The notes beneath the pieces are model-generated. The model did no database searches. It saw only the letters and a program-made list of their open reading frames with translations, and had not been told where the DNA came from. From the NCBI GenBank assembly GCA_913775975.1, contig CAJYLQ010000041.1, positions 1-64,000 on the forward strand: DNA of 64,000 nucleotides, given 5' to 3'. Positions 41,911-52,399 of the stretch are shown here, in pieces; the first letter of the stretch is position 1, and each line of letters starts with the position of its first letter. The position numbers and the translations under genes were made by a program. This stretch comes from an uncultured Sphingomonas sp. Lineage in GTDB: Bacteria; Pseudomonadota; Alphaproteobacteria; Sphingomonadales; Sphingomonadaceae.

Positions 41911-44093
41911 GCAGCCAGCGCCCGGCCCGACACCGCGCGATTGCGCTGTACCAGCGTCTCGACGTCGATGATGAGCGCGACGCGGCCATCGCCCAGCACG
42001 GTCGCACCGGCCAGGCCCGATACGGGCGCGTAATTGGCCTCCAGGCTCTTCACCACGACCTGCCGCTGGTCCTGGATCGCATCGACCATCAGGATCGCCT
42101 GGCCTGCATCGGTCTCGACGACGACCAGCACCGCCTCGCTCGCCTCGCTGCAGGCGTCGGCCACGTTGAGCAGACGGCCGACGCGCAGGATCGGCAGATA
42201 CTGGCCGCGCACGTCCAGCAGCCCGGTATCGGGGCCGAAGGCGCGCACCTCGCCCGCTTCGGGGCGCAGGCTCTCGACGACATGGGCGAGCGGGATGACG
42301 TAGGTCTGCGTGCCGACGCTGACGATCATCCCGTCGAGGATGGCGAGCGTCAGCGGCAGCGTCAGGGTGAAGGTGGAGCCATGGCCGAAGCGCGAGGAGA
42401 TGCCGATCCGGCCACCCAGCGCCTGCACGTTCTTGCGCACCACATCCATGCCGACGCCCCGGCCGGAAATGTTCGAGACGGTGGCGGCGGTCGAGAATCC
42501 GGGCGCGAAGATCAGGTTCTCGATCTCCTCGTCGGTCAGGTGCGCATCGGGGGCGATGATGCCGCGTTCCACCGCCTTCGCCTTCACGCGCTGGCGGTCG
42601 ATGCCCTTGCCGTCGTCCGCGACGGAGATGACGATCCGGCCGGAGCGATGTTCGGCGGCGAGGCGCACGACGCCCTCGGCCGGCTTGCCCAGCGCGACGC
42701 GCTCATCGGGCATCTCCAGGCCATGATCGACCGCGTTGCGGATCATGTGCGTCAGCGGCTCGCCGATCCGTTCGACGACGGTCTTGTCGACCTCCGTCAT
42801 CTCGCCCTCGACCTCCAGCCGCACCCGCTTGCCGGTGCCGGCCTCCAGCTCGCGGATGATGCGCGGCACGCGGCTGAAGACGGACTTCACCGGCTGCGCG
42901 CGGATCGACATCGCGCTGTCCTGCAACTCACGGGTCAGGTGATCGAGCGCGGACAGTTCGTCGATCGCGCCGACGCCGTGCAGCGACAGGCGCTGCGCCA
43001 GCATCGCCTGCGTGATGACCAGCTCGCCGACCAGGTTCACCAGCCGGTCCAGCTTGTCCAGCTCGACGCGGATCGTGGGGGAGGGGGCGTTCTCGGCGGG
43101 CGCGGCGGCGGGGGCGCGGCTCGCGGCCGGGGGCGGCGTCGGCGTCGGCTCGGCAGCGGCGACCGCCACCGGCGCGGCGACGGGGGCGGGGGCCGGGGTG
43201 GGGGCAGCCGGCGCGGCCGGCACATCGGCGACGGGTTCGGGCAGCGCGACGACCACGGGGGCCTCGTGCAGCGCGGCCGGTAACGCCGGTGCTTCGTCCT
43301 CGGGCATGATCGATACGCGCGAGATATCGATCACGAAGTCGAAGACCGCCTCGATGTCCTCCCGCGCGACGGTGCCGGGCACGCGATACACCCAGCCGAT
43401 CCAGCATTGCTCGACCGCCAGCGAATCGAGCGGCGGCAGGTCGTTCTGGTCGATCGTGATCGCGCTGCCGCCCAGCCCCTCCAGCTCGCGCAGCAGCGGC
43501 AGCGGATCGCCGCCATTGTCGAACGCGTTGCGCGCGGGGTGGAAGGTGACGCGCCAGTCGACCGGGGCGGCCGTTGCCGCCGGCAGGTCGATCGAGGCGA
43601 GCAGCGCGTCGAGGTCGAAATCCATCGCCTCCTCGGCCGGCTCGCCATCATCGCCAGCGACCTCCGGTTCCGACTCGGGCGCGGCGGCGGCAGCCGGGGC
43701 GGGAGCGGGGCCGTTCTCGCCCTTCGCCACCGCCTCCAGCCGCTCCAGCACCGCCGCGTCGTCGGGCGCGGCGCCGCCGCTCTGCGCGCTGGCGACATGA
43801 TCGCTCAGCACGTCGAAGGCGGCGAACAGCAGGTCGATCAGCGCGGGGGTCGGCGACCGCTCCCCCGTACGGACCAGGTCGAGCACGGTTTCCAGATGAT
43901 GCGAAAAGGCCTGCAGCGCCTCGAACCCGAAGGCGCCGGCGCCCCCCTTGATCGAGTGGACGCCACGAAAGATCGTGTTGATCGTCTCGGCATCCGGGTC
44001 CGCGTCGCGCGCGGCCGCCAGATTGGTTTCGATGACGGCCAGCCCCTCTTCGCATTCCTGGAAGAAGATCGCCTGGATTTCGTCGAGCTGCAT
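41907..44093 (-). CDS. cheA: Chemotaxis histidine kinase CheA
   Basis: 728 residues. The P1 Hpt domain has phospho-acceptor His46 (FRGVHSIKGGAGAFGF). A long Ala/Pro/Glu-rich linker flanks a P2-like region (about 175-265). A P3 dimerisation helix pair, a P4 HATPase (MIRNAVDHGLEMP, DDGKGID, GRGVGMDVV) and a P5 CheW-like regulatory domain follow. It feeds phosphate to CheY and both CheB proteins. Its stop overlaps the cheR start. The Pro/Ala linkers are notably long and low in complexity. Confidence 0.95.
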   Translation of the reverse strand: MQLDEIQAIFFQECEEGLAVIETNLAAARDADPDAETINTIFRGVHSIKGGAGAFGFEALQAFSHHLETVLDLVRTGERSPTPALIDLLFAAFDVLSDHVASAQSGGAAPDDAAVLERLEAVAKGENGPAPAPAAAAAPESEPEVAGDDGEPAEEAMDFDLDALLASIDLPAATAAPVDWRVTFHPARNAFDNGGDPLPLLRELEGLGGSAITIDQNDLPPLDSLAVEQCWIGWVYRVPGTVAREDIEAVFDFVIDISRVSIMPEDEAPALPAALHEAPVVVALPEPVADVPAAPAAPTPAPAPVAAPVAVAAAEPTPTPPPAASRAPAAAPAENAPSPTIRVELDKLDRLVNLVGELVITQAMLAQRLSLHGVGAIDELSALDHLTRELQDSAMSIRAQPVKSVFSRVPRIIRELEAGTGKRVRLEVEGEMTEVDKTVVERIGEPLTHMIRNAVDHGLEMPDERVALGKPAEGVVRLAAEHRSGRIVISVADDGKGIDRQRVKAKAVERGIIAPDAHLTDEEIENLIFAPGFSTAATVSNISGRGVGMDVVRKNVQALGGRIGISSRFGHGSTFTLTLPLTLAILDGMIVSVGTQTYVIPLAHVVESLRPEAGEVRAFGPDTGLLDVRGQYLPILRVGRLLNVADACSEASEAVLVVVETDAGQAILMVDAIQDQRQVVVKSLEANYAPVSGLAGATVLGDGRVALIIDVETLVQRNRAVSGRALAA

Positions 44094-44107
44094 CGCGGAT
44101 GCGTCCT

Positions 44108-44368
44108 TCAGTTGGCGGCCAGCAGGAAGCCGGCGCCGGCCGTGGCGGCGGCGCTCTTCAGCGCGGCGCTGGGGCGGTCGATGGTCAGCAGATGACCGGC
44201 GGAATCGCTGGCCGCACGCGCGCTCAGCAGCAGCTGCAGCCCCGCCACCCCGATCCGCTCCACCCCCGAGCCATCGATGGCGAAGGGAATCGGTTCAGCC
44301 TTCAGCGTCTCCGCGAGCGCCTGCGCGGCGGCAAGGTCGACAATGGCGGGCAGGGCGATGACGTTCAT
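44108..44368 (-). CDS. STAS-domain protein in the chemotaxis operon
   Basis: 86 residues from ATG 44368, a lone STAS (anti-sigma-factor-antagonist-like) domain. The strand MNVIALPAIVDLAAAQALAETL is followed by FAIDGSGVERIGVAGLQLLLSA, where other STAS proteins have a phosphorylatable Ser in DxSxxxxID. Here the centre reads GVERIGVAG. The site Ser may thus be absent, with Gly-Val at its place. Small STAS proteins sit next to cheA in several alphaproteobacterial operons; the role is unproven. It lies between mcp and cheA. Confidence 0.82.
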   Translation of the reverse strand: MNVIALPAIVDLAAAQALAETLKAEPIPFAIDGSGVERIGVAGLQLLLSARAASDSAGHLLTIDRPSAALKSAAATAGAGFLLAAN

Positions 44369-44408
44369 CGGGCGATCCTGATGATGTAGGGGTGGGGGAG
44401 GGGCGGCA

Positions 44409-45833
44409 TCAGAACTTCGACCAGTCGTCCTCGTCCGGCTCCACCGCCAGCGCGAGCGCGCCCTGGGTCTGCGGACGATGGGCGACGATACGGGGCGCCG
44501 CCGCCGGGCGCACGGGCGCAGGCGGGCTGTACGCGGCGGGCGCATGGCCACCGCCCGACGCCTCGCCGTTCAGCCGGAAGCGGGCGATGTGACGCGCCAG
44601 CTCGTCCGCTTCGGTCGCCAGGCTACGCGCGGCGGCGGTGGACTGTTCGACCATGGCGGCATTCTGTTGCGTCACGCTGTCCATCTCACCCACGGCGGTG
44701 TTGACCTGCTGCAGACCCGTCGCCTGCTGCTCGGCCGATGCCGCGATGGTGGATACTAGCGCACTGATTTCATTGATTCGGTTAACGATGCGCTCGAGCG
44801 AGCGTCCGGTTTCGCCGACCAGTTCGACGCCGCTTTCGACCTGTTCCGAACTGGCCAGGATGCGCGTCTTCACGTCCTTCGCCGCGTCGGCGGAGCGCTG
44901 CGCCAGCGCGCGGACCTCGGACGCTACGACCGCGAAGCCCTTGCCTGCGTCGCCGGCGCGCGCCGCCTCGACGCCGGCATTCAGCGCCAGCAGGTTGGTC
45001 TGGAAGGCGATGCCATCGATGACGCTGATGATTTCGGAGATTTCCTGGCTCGACCGCTCGATGCCGCCCATCGCGCTGACGGCCTGGCGCACGATGCGCC
45101 CGCTTTCTTCCGCATCACCCTTCGCATCGCCGACGACGATATTGACGCGCGCCGCGCCCGACGCGGTTTCGCGCACTGTCGAGGTGATCTCGTCCATCGA
45201 CGCGGCGGTTTCTTCAAGGCTGGCGGCCTGTTGCTCGGTGCGGTGGGACAGATCGTCCGATGCCGCGCTGATTTCCGACGAGGCGGTGCGGATGCTGGAG
45301 GTGGAGCGCGACACTGCGCCCAGTGTTTCGCCCAGCGAGGCGAGCGCCGCGTTGAAATCGGTGCGCAGCTGTTCGTAGCCCTCCGGGAACGGCTCGGCGA
45401 TATGACCGCCCAGATCACCGTGCGCCAGCCGGCCCAGGCCCGTGCCCAGCGCACCAACCACCTGCTGCTGCGCCTGCCCGGCCAGCGCGACCGCCTGCGC
45501 GTTGTCGCGGAAGACCTGCATCGCGACAGCCAGGCGACCGATGCAATCGCGGAAATTGGTGTAGCCGATCGGGCTGTTCGTATCGCCGGCGGCCAGCGCC
45601 TCCATCCGTACGACCGTGCCGACATAGGGCGCGGTGATGAGCCGGGAACTGACGGTCGCGATCAGCACGGTCAGGGCCAGGGCGACGCCCCCGATGATCA
45701 GCGGCGTGCTGCCATTGTCCTGCCCCGCCAGGACGATCGCGGCCAGTGACAGTGCGGAAAGGCCGGAATAAATACAGGTCAGCACCAGCATCTTGGTGCG
45801 GATCGGCGCATCCCTTTCAAACCAGCTCAACAC
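44409..45833 (-). CDS. Methyl-accepting chemotaxis protein
   Basis: 474 residues from the GTG at 45833, chosen because GAAGGAG lies 6 nt upstream and LSWFERDAPIRTKM fits related proteins; an ATG at 45887 would add 18 residues. Two close membrane segments (VLTCIYSGLSALSLAAIVLA and the following LIIGGVALALTVLIATV) leave almost no periplasmic part, so it senses an internal or membrane signal. A HAMP-like region and a long coiled-coil signalling domain with the hairpin tip IDGIAFQTNLLALNAGVEAARAG follow. The C-terminus DDWSKF is an xWxxF tether for CheR/CheB. It is first in the operon. Confidence 0.92.
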   Translation of the reverse strand: MLSWFERDAPIRTKMLVLTCIYSGLSALSLAAIVLAGQDNGSTPLIIGGVALALTVLIATVSSRLITAPYVGTVVRMEALAAGDTNSPIGYTNFRDCIGRLAVAMQVFRDNAQAVALAGQAQQQVVGALGTGLGRLAHGDLGGHIAEPFPEGYEQLRTDFNAALASLGETLGAVSRSTSSIRTASSEISAASDDLSHRTEQQAASLEETAASMDEITSTVRETASGAARVNIVVGDAKGDAEESGRIVRQAVSAMGGIERSSQEISEIISVIDGIAFQTNLLALNAGVEAARAGDAGKGFAVVASEVRALAQRSADAAKDVKTRILASSEQVESGVELVGETGRSLERIVNRINEISALVSTIAASAEQQATGLQQVNTAVGEMDSVTQQNAAMVEQSTAAARSLATEADELARHIARFRLNGEASGGGHAPAAYSPPAPVRPAAAPRIVAHRPQTQGALALAVEPDEDDWSKF

Positions 45834-45974
45834 GTCCGTCTCCTTCGCCCATGTGATCGGGCGAAGGATCGTCGATCGCCCGTTCAAGTGGACCGGGTGT
45901 TCGGCGGACTTCGGTTAATAAGCTGACAAGGGTCTTTGGCGTTGCTGTATTTTGCTAAATCTAACGGGGAAAAA

Positions 45975-46835
45975 TCACGATTCAGCGGTCGCGCGATAGG
46001 CGCGCGGCGTCATGCCGACGTTCTTGCGGAAACAACGCGCGAAATAGCTTTGATCCTCAAAGCCGCAGGCCAGCGCGATACTGGCAATCTGCCGTCGGGC
46101 ATTGACCGGATCGACCAGCATCTGCTGCGCCATCGCCAGCCGCATGTCGAGGATCGCCTGCGACGTCGTCGTGTCCATGCGCGCGAACAGCGATGACAGG
46201 TGGCGCGACGACACGCGCATCCGCGACGCCAGTTCGGCGACGCCGAAATTCGGGTCGGACAGATTGGCCGCGATGATGAGTTCGGCGCGTTCGATCGTGG
46301 CGGCGTCATAGCTGCTGATCCTGGGATCGATCGCCTGCGCGGCCAGCCGTGCGGCCAGGTCGTTCAGCACCTCCAGCAGCCGCCCCTCGATCAGCTCGTC
46401 GCCCGCCTCCTGCCGGCCCAGATGCAGGTGGCTGACATCCTGCAACAGCAGCCACAGCCGCTTGACCGCCTGCGCCACGTCGCACGATCCGCTCAGCGGC
46501 ACGCCGACGAAGCGCTGGCGATCGTCGACGCGAAAACCGATCCGTCGATCGCCCATCTCGAGCAGCGACGCGCTCCACGCGGTATCGCCCTCGATCGTCA
46601 TCGGCAGCGCGCGATCGAGGATCAGCAGATCGCCAGCGGCCAATTCAGCGTCACGGCCGGCATGGGATATGGTGATCGGGTCGGTCGGCCAGATCAGCGC
46701 GAACCCCTCCCCTGGGCCGGGGAGTGCCACATCCGAATGGAGCGTCAGCAGCGACCAGCGTTTCAGCGGCGACAGCCGCGTACTGATCCGTGGGACAGTA
46801 CCGTGCATAAGGCGGGCTTCGACAAGATGGGACAC
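45975..46835 (-). CDS. AraC-family transcriptional regulator
   Basis: 286 residues from GTG 46835 (ATG 46808 is the alternative). The N-terminal half is a cupin-like sensor domain of the AraC_binding_2 type (ALIWPTDPITISHAG, LILDRALPMTIEG). The C-terminal half has two helix-turn-helix units: FGVAELASRMRVSSRHLSSLFARM, then IASIALACGFEDQSYFARCFRKNVGMTPRAYR. It lies between the chemotaxis operon and paoABC. Short direct repeats with 21- and 30-bp spacing lie just upstream of its start and may be its own binding sites. The target genes are unknown; paoABC is the nearest candidate. Confidence 0.88.
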   Translation of the reverse strand: MSHLVEARLMHGTVPRISTRLSPLKRWSLLTLHSDVALPGPGEGFALIWPTDPITISHAGRDAELAAGDLLILDRALPMTIEGDTAWSASLLEMGDRRIGFRVDDRQRFVGVPLSGSCDVAQAVKRLWLLLQDVSHLHLGRQEAGDELIEGRLLEVLNDLAARLAAQAIDPRISSYDAATIERAELIIAANLSDPNFGVAELASRMRVSSRHLSSLFARMDTTTSQAILDMRLAMAQQMLVDPVNARRQIASIALACGFEDQSYFARCFRKNVGMTPRAYRATAES

Positions 46836-46907
46836 GCCATTGCCCTTAACATTCGTCGCGGGAAAGTCATATCCCTATGCACCCTATTATCCCGCAATGA
46901 AACAAAC

Positions 46908-47055
46908 GTAACAACAGTGACACGATAAGTAACAGCGATTGAATGTCTTATGCCCGTTTTATGCCACTGTGCGCCGGTGATTGCCTTGAGATATCCGATC
47001 GTCGGGCGGGACGGTTTTGGTAACATATCGCGTTGAAGGTGACCGATCGGTAACA
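46908..47055 (-). promoter_or_regulatory. Four GTAACA direct repeats upstream of the AraC regulator
   Basis: GTAACA occurs at 46908, 46929, 47020 and 47050 (plus-strand reading). The first pair is 21 bp apart and the second pair, as GGTAACAT, is 30 bp apart. Same-face direct repeats are typical of AraC-family half-sites. They fill the 250-bp gap between paoC and the regulator start. Confidence 0.4.
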
Positions 47056-47085
47056 TTCGCCGTATCGCAAATCTTGGCTTGCCGA

Positions 47086-49305
47086 TCACACGATCGAAGG
47101 CAAGCCAGCCAAATGTTTCTCAAGTGTAATAGGGTAATCACGCACCCGAACGCCGGTCGCATTGTAGATGGCATTGGCGATCGCGCCGCCCACGCCGCAA
47201 AGCCCCAGCTCGCCGACACCCTTCGCCTTCATCGGCGACGACATCGGATCGGCCTCGTCAAGGAAGATCACGTCCTGGTGCGGAATGTCCGCGTGGACGG
47301 GAACCTCATATCCCGCCAGGTCATGATTGACGAAGAAACCGAAGCGCTTGTCGACCGCCAGCTCCTCCATCAGCGCGGCGCCCACGCCCATCGTCATCGC
47401 GCCGATCACCTGGCTGCGCGCGGCCTTCGGGTTCAGGATGCGGCCGGCGGCGCATACCGCCAGCATCCGCCGGATACGCACCTCGCCGGTGAACGCATCC
47501 ACGCCCGCCTCGACGAAATGGCCGGCGAAGGTGGATTGTTGGTAGCGCTTGTCGAGATCGCCATATTCCATCGCATCCTCGGCGGACAGGCCGGCATCGC
47601 CCGCCGCCTCCGCCAGCGAGACGCTGCGGTTGCCGCTGCGCACCTTGCCGCCCTCGAACACGGCGTCGGCGGAATTGAAGCCCAGCCGCTGCGCCACGCT
47701 GTCGCGCAGCTTCATGCAGGCGGCATAGACGCCCGCCGTGGAGCTGTTGCCGCCCCACTGGCCGCCCGAACCGGCGGCGGCGGGGAAATCGCTGTCGCCC
47801 AGCAGCACGACCACCTTTTCCAGCGGCACGCCCATCACCTCGGCGGCGGTCTGCGCGATGATCGTGTAGCTGCCGGTGCCGATATCGGTCATGTCGGTGG
47901 CGACCGTCACCACGCCCTTGCGATCGATCCCGACACGCGCGGCAGACTTCATGACCATGTTGTTGCGAAAGCCGGCGGCGACGCCCATGCCGACCAGCCA
48001 GCGGCCGTCGCGCACCTGCGCGGGCTTGGCCTGCCGCTTGTCCCAGCCGAAGCGCGCGGCACCCAGCTTAAGGCATTCGACCAGCTGCCGCTGCGAGAAT
48101 TTGCGTTCCGGCTTGGCGGGATCGACCTGCGTATCGTTCAGGATGCGGAATTCGACCGGGTCCATGCCCAGCTTCTCCGCCATCTCGTCCATCGCGATTT
48201 CCAGCGCCATCATGCCGGGCGCCTCGCCTGGCGCGCGCATCGCGTTGCCTTCGGGCAGGTCAAGCACCGCCAGCCGCATCGCGGTCAGCCGGTTGGCGCC
48301 GGCATAGAGCAGCTTCGTCTGCGCCACTGCCGTCTCCGGTCCGCCGCCGGGCAGGTCGCCCGATCCGCTTTCGTGCGCGATCGCGGTGATCGTGCCGTCG
48401 GGCTTGCAGCCTAGCCGGATGCGCTGGCTGGTCGCGGGCCGGTGCGTCGTGTTGTTCGCGATCAGCGGACGCGGCAATGCGACCTTCACTGGCCGACCCG
48501 CCGCCTTCGCCCCCAGCGCGGCCAGCACCGCGTCGGCGCGCAGGAACAGCTTGCCGCCGAAACCGCCGCCGACATAGGGGCTGACGAGTCGCACCTTGTC
48601 CTTCGGGATGCCCAGCGTCTTGGCGACCTCGCCCTTGCCCCAGGCGATCATCTGGTTGCTGGTCCACAGCGTCACCCGATCGCCGTCCCATGCCGCGATC
48701 GTCGCGTGCGGCTCCATCATCGCATGGCTCTGGTCGGGCGTGGTGTAGTGCGCGTCCAGCTTCACCGGCGCGGCGGCGAACGCCTTTTCGAAGTCACCGA
48801 CCCGGTCGACGGGCGGCGCGCTCGATCCCTCGCCGCTGCTGTCGCCCTTCAGCGGCGCGGCCTTCAGCGCGGTGTTGAGGTCGAACCGGCCCTGTTCGCG
48901 GGCATAGTCCACGCGCACCAGCGCGGCGGCGGCGCGCGCCTGTTCGAAGGTCTCGGCGACGACCAGTGCGATCGCCTGGTGATAATGCTGCACCTCCGGC
49001 CCGCCGAGCAGCCGGGCGGTGTTCATGTTGCCCTTGCCCAGCTTCCCCGCCGTTTCCGCCGTCACGATCGTGATGACGCCGGGCGCCGCCTTCGCCTCGG
49101 TGAGGTCGATCGAGCGGATCCGCCCCTTGGCGATCCCGGCACCGATGACATGGCCATAGGCCGCGTTCGGCGCGGCGGCATTCTGTTCATAGGCATAGGG
49201 CGCGGTGCCGGTCGTCTTGGCGGGGCCATCGATCCGGTCGGTGGGCTTGCCGATCACCTGCATCCGGTCGATCGGGTTGGTGCCCGCGGGCGTGTCGAAC
49301 TTCAT
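47086..49305 (-). CDS. paoC: Aldehyde oxidoreductase molybdenum-binding subunit
   Basis: 739 residues from ATG 49305, a xanthine-dehydrogenase-family large subunit. It binds molybdopterin cytosine dinucleotide and oxidises aldehydes or aromatic heterocycles. Visible elements are [29 protein letters not shown] (given here in part), [31 protein letters not shown], and the catalytic-Glu motif [18 protein letters not shown] near the C-terminus. It overlaps the FAD subunit by 4 nt. The molybdenum-cofactor inserting chaperone PaoD is not nearby. It acts in the periplasm with PaoAB. Confidence 0.9.
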   Translation of the reverse strand: MKFDTPAGTNPIDRMQVIGKPTDRIDGPAKTTGTAPYAYEQNAAAPNAAYGHVIGAGIAKGRIRSIDLTEAKAAPGVITIVTAETAGKLGKGNMNTARLLGGPEVQHYHQAIALVVAETFEQARAAAALVRVDYAREQGRFDLNTALKAAPLKGDSSGEGSSAPPVDRVGDFEKAFAAAPVKLDAHYTTPDQSHAMMEPHATIAAWDGDRVTLWTSNQMIAWGKGEVAKTLGIPKDKVRLVSPYVGGGFGGKLFLRADAVLAALGAKAAGRPVKVALPRPLIANNTTHRPATSQRIRLGCKPDGTITAIAHESGSGDLPGGGPETAVAQTKLLYAGANRLTAMRLAVLDLPEGNAMRAPGEAPGMMALEIAMDEMAEKLGMDPVEFRILNDTQVDPAKPERKFSQRQLVECLKLGAARFGWDKRQAKPAQVRDGRWLVGMGVAAGFRNNMVMKSAARVGIDRKGVVTVATDMTDIGTGSYTIIAQTAAEVMGVPLEKVVVLLGDSDFPAAAGSGGQWGGNSSTAGVYAACMKLRDSVAQRLGFNSADAVFEGGKVRSGNRSVSLAEAAGDAGLSAEDAMEYGDLDKRYQQSTFAGHFVEAGVDAFTGEVRIRRMLAVCAAGRILNPKAARSQVIGAMTMGVGAALMEELAVDKRFGFFVNHDLAGYEVPVHADIPHQDVIFLDEADPMSSPMKAKGVGELGLCGVGGAIANAIYNATGVRVRDYPITLEKHLAGLPSIV

Positions 49306-50255
49306 GCGGCCTTCGCCTCTTCCATCACCGCCGCGAGCGTACGCTCGACCAGCGGCACCTTGAACGCATTGTCGTGGGTGGGCTTGGCATCGGCGAGCAG
49401 CCGCGCCGTCACCGCCTTCGCCCCGCGTGGCATCTCCGCCTCCGCCGCCTCGACCCGCCACGGGCGCGGCGCGATGCCGCCGACCGCGACGCGGCCGGTG
49501 CCGTCCTTGCCGATCACCGCCGCCACCGACACCAGTGCAAAGGCATAGGACGCTCGGTCGCGCACCTTGCGATAGATGTGCGTGCCGCCGATCGGGCGGG
49601 GCAGGGTGACGCCGGTGACGAACTCGCCCGGCGCCAGCACCGTATCGAGATGCGGCGTGGTGCCCGGCAGGCGATGAAAGTCGCCCATCGCGATCCGCCG
49701 CGTCGCGCCGTCGGCCCGCACCGTCTCCACCGTCGCGTCGAGCGCGCGCAGCGCCACCGCCATGTCGCCGGGATAGGTGGCGATGCAGGCGGTGCTGGTG
49801 CCGATCACCGCCAGCTGCCGGCTGTAACCGCCGATCGCCGCGCAGCCGGAGCCGGGGCGCCGCTTGTTACACGCCTGGTTGGTGTCGTAGAAATAGGGGC
49901 AGCGGGTTCGCTGCAGCAGGTTGCCCGCCGTCGTCGCCTTGTTGCGCAACTGGCCGGAGGCGCCGGCGACGATCGCACGGGTCAGCACGCCATAGTCGCG
50001 CCGCACGCGCGCATCCGCCGCCAGATCGGTATTGGTGACGAGCGCGCCGATGCGCAGGCCCCCCTCCGCCGTCGGCTCGATCCGGTCGAGCCCGGTGCCG
50101 TTCACGTCGATCAGGTGGCGCGGCGCCTCGATCTCCAGCTTCATCAAATCGAGCAGGTTGGTGCCACCCGCGATGAAGCGCGCACCCAGCGTCCGCGCGG
50201 CCGCTGCCGCCGCTTCGCCGGGGGATTTGGCGCGTTCGTAGGTGAAGGGCTTCAT
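49302..50255 (-). CDS. paoB: Aldehyde oxidoreductase FAD-binding subunit
   Basis: 317 residues, the middle subunit. FAD binding is shown by [15 protein letters not shown] and [16 protein letters not shown]. After that come cysteines in RCPYFYD, ACNKR and GCAAIGG, the extra iron-sulfur-cluster insert that distinguishes PaoB-type proteins from ordinary xanthine dehydrogenase medium subunits. It passes electrons from the iron-sulfur subunit or the Mo site to the acceptor. The ATG at 50255 overlaps paoA by 4 nt. Confidence 0.9.
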   Translation of the reverse strand: MKPFTYERAKSPGEAAAAAARTLGARFIAGGTNLLDLMKLEIEAPRHLIDVNGTGLDRIEPTAEGGLRIGALVTNTDLAADARVRRDYGVLTRAIVAGASGQLRNKATTAGNLLQRTRCPYFYDTNQACNKRRPGSGCAAIGGYSRQLAVIGTSTACIATYPGDMAVALRALDATVETVRADGATRRIAMGDFHRLPGTTPHLDTVLAPGEFVTGVTLPRPIGGTHIYRKVRDRASYAFALVSVAAVIGKDGTGRVAVGGIAPRPWRVEAAEAEMPRGAKAVTARLLADAKPTHDNAFKVPLVERTLAAVMEEAKAA

Positions 50256-50887
50256 GCCTTGCCTCCAGCGACGTCGCCCATCGCTTCCAGAATGTTGGAA
50301 TAGGCACCGCAGCGACAGATATTGCCGCTCATCCGCTCGCGCATCTCGTCGTTGCTGGCGGCGGGGCGGGCGGTCAGGTCGGCGGTGACGTGGCTGGGCA
50401 CGCCCGCCTTGATCTCGCCAAGCACCGCGACCGCCGAACAGATCTGGCCGGGCGTGCAATAGCCGCACTGATAGCCGTCGTGCCGGACGAAGGCGGCCTG
50501 CATCGGGTGAAGGTCGCCCGGGCGGCCCAGCCCCTCGATCGTCGTCACCGCATCGCCATCGTGCATCAGCGCCAGGCTGAGGCAGCTGTTGATCCGCTTG
50601 CCGTCGACCAGCACGGTGCACGCGCCGCACTGGCCATGGTCGCAGCCCTTCTTGGTGCCGGTCAGGTGCAGCCCCTCGCGCAGCAGATCGAGCAGCGTCG
50701 TGCGCGTGTCGACATCGCGGGTGATGCGGCGGCCGTTGACCTGCAACGTCACCGGCATCGTCACCGGGGCGGGCGGCGTGACGGCGGGCTGCCCCTCCGC
50801 GCCGGGTGCCGCGCTCACCGCCACCACCGCCGCGCCCGCGACCAGCATTCCGCGCCGGGACACTTCAAGGCCATCGCCCTGCTCCAT
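50252..50887 (-). CDS. paoA: Aldehyde oxidoreductase 2Fe-2S subunit with Tat signal
   Basis: 211 residues. A twin-arginine signal ([20 protein letters not shown]) shows that the assembled complex is exported folded to the periplasm. The first 2Fe-2S cluster is bound by [12 protein letters not shown] plus the downstream Cys. The second is bound by CGYCTPGQI and NICRCGAY. It transfers electrons from the molybdenum site to FAD. First gene of paoABC. The 236 bp upstream holds no recognisable gene. Confidence 0.92.
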   Translation of the reverse strand: MEQGDGLEVSRRGMLVAGAAVVAVSAAPGAEGQPAVTPPAPVTMPVTLQVNGRRITRDVDTRTTLLDLLREGLHLTGTKKGCDHGQCGACTVLVDGKRINSCLSLALMHDGDAVTTIEGLGRPGDLHPMQAAFVRHDGYQCGYCTPGQICSAVAVLGEIKAGVPSHVTADLTARPAASNDEMRERMSGNICRCGAYSNILEAMGDVAGGKA

Positions 50888-51123
50888 TCCATAATCCTTT
50901 CGCCCCCGTGGCCGATTCCGGCGCGAGATCTACGCCGGGATGATCGCTGGGGTAAATGCGCCGCCCGCAGGCGACATCATGACAGAATGTTCACCCCGGC
51001 CAAAGGCTCCGCTCGGTTTCGTACCCGGCGGAAAAGCGTGGGGCTGGCGCAAAGGGCCGGTCCGAACGGCACTGGCCGGCGCCCGCCTTCGCGCGGTGCC
51101 GCCAGCCCCGGCCGATCGGCCTG

Positions 51124-52236
51124 TCAGCGCATCAGGCCCGCCGCGCGGAGCGCCCGCTCGATGACCTCCTGCGGGCCGCGCGCCGGTGAGGGCGCCGGTG
51201 CCGGTTGGGGTGCGGGCGAGGCAGAGGTCGCTGGCCCGGCGACGACCGGCGCGGCGCGCGGCGGCGCCAGCGTCGCGCCCCCCAGCAGCCCCCAGCCGCG
51301 CGCGATCACCTCCGTACTGGCGATGCCGACGTCCAGCATGAACGGCCCCGCCGCGCCCAGCCCCGCCGTCGCGCCCGGAGCGATCGGGACACCATGGCCC
51401 ATCCCCTCGATCATCCACAGTTCCACCGCATCGCGCCCGGCCGCGTCGCGCCAGCGGCTGTGGTGCCAGTGCTCGCCATGGTCACTGGTGTCGGGGGCGA
51501 GCGGCAGGCCGTGGATGCCGCGCCACTGCGCCGCCAGCCGGTCCGCATTGGCCGCCGCCACGGTATGGTCGGCGGTGCCATGCCAGATCGACACGCGCGG
51601 CCAATGATCGGGGCGGGCGCCGGCAGCATCGCGCACCGCGCGGGTCGCGCCGGCATCGTCCGCCCAGCCGCGTCCCCGCATCCGCTCCAGCGCCTGCGGT
51701 ACGCCGAGCGCGGTGGCATAGGGCAGGCCGCCGATGATCGCGCCACCCGTGAACAGCTCCGGCCAGGTCGCCAGCATCACCGCCGTCATCGCTCCGCCCG
51801 CCGACAGGCCGGTGACGAAGACCCGCGCGGGGTCCAGCGCATGGCGCGCCACCATCGTCTCCACCATCTGCGCGATCGATTCGGCCTCGCCGCCGCGTCG
51901 CGCGATGTCGGCCGGCTCGAACCAGTTGAAGCAGCGGTTGGCGTTGTTGCGCTGGCGCTGTTCGGGCAGCAGCACGGCAAAGCCCGCGCGGTCGGCCAGC
52001 GTCGACCAGCCCGTGCCATGGTCGTACCCCGCCGCGTCCTGCGTGCAGCCGTGCAGCGCGACGACCAGCGGGGCACCCGCCTTCAGCCCCGCCGGGATAT
52101 AGCAGCGCGCGCGCAAAGTGCCGGGATCGTTGCCGAAATCGGTCAGGTCGACCAGCCGATCGGGTACGTCGGCCCTGGCCGCATTGGCGCTCTGGCCCGC
52201 TATTAGCCGCTCGATCGTCTCGGACAGGCGTGGCAT
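51124..52236 (-). CDS. PHB-depolymerase-family esterase
   Basis: A 370-residue alpha/beta hydrolase. LVVALHGCTQDAAGYDHGTGW carries the oxyanion region, and the nucleophile Ser lies in the elbow GLSAGGAMT. An acidic residue in IWHGTADHTV and a His in GMGHGVP complete a likely triad. This is the intracellular PHB-depolymerase/feruloyl-esterase type, which cleaves short polyester or aromatic esters. A Pro/Ala-rich tail (about 325-352) precedes a short C-terminal helix. There is no signal peptide. It is divergent from the formaldehyde dehydrogenase gene across 163 bp. Confidence 0.86.
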   Translation of the reverse strand: MPRLSETIERLIAGQSANAARADVPDRLVDLTDFGNDPGTLRARCYIPAGLKAGAPLVVALHGCTQDAAGYDHGTGWSTLADRAGFAVLLPEQRQRNNANRCFNWFEPADIARRGGEAESIAQMVETMVARHALDPARVFVTGLSAGGAMTAVMLATWPELFTGGAIIGGLPYATALGVPQALERMRGRGWADDAGATRAVRDAAGARPDHWPRVSIWHGTADHTVAAANADRLAAQWRGIHGLPLAPDTSDHGEHWHHSRWRDAAGRDAVELWMIEGMGHGVPIAPGATAGLGAAGPFMLDVGIASTEVIARGWGLLGGATLAPPRAAPVVAGPATSASPAPQPAPAPSPARGPQEVIERALRAAGLMR

Positions 52237-52399
52237 CCGGCAGTCTCCTCGTCAGCGGCGCAGGTCGCACGGCTTGTCTTGTTGCACCGCACAATATCGT
52301 GCTGCGATGCGGAAAGGGCAAGGCGCCTGACGTTCATCTTGTGACCGTCCGCCCCCCGCGTCTAGATGGCGGCCGGTTCAGCCCAAAGGATTGCCCGCC

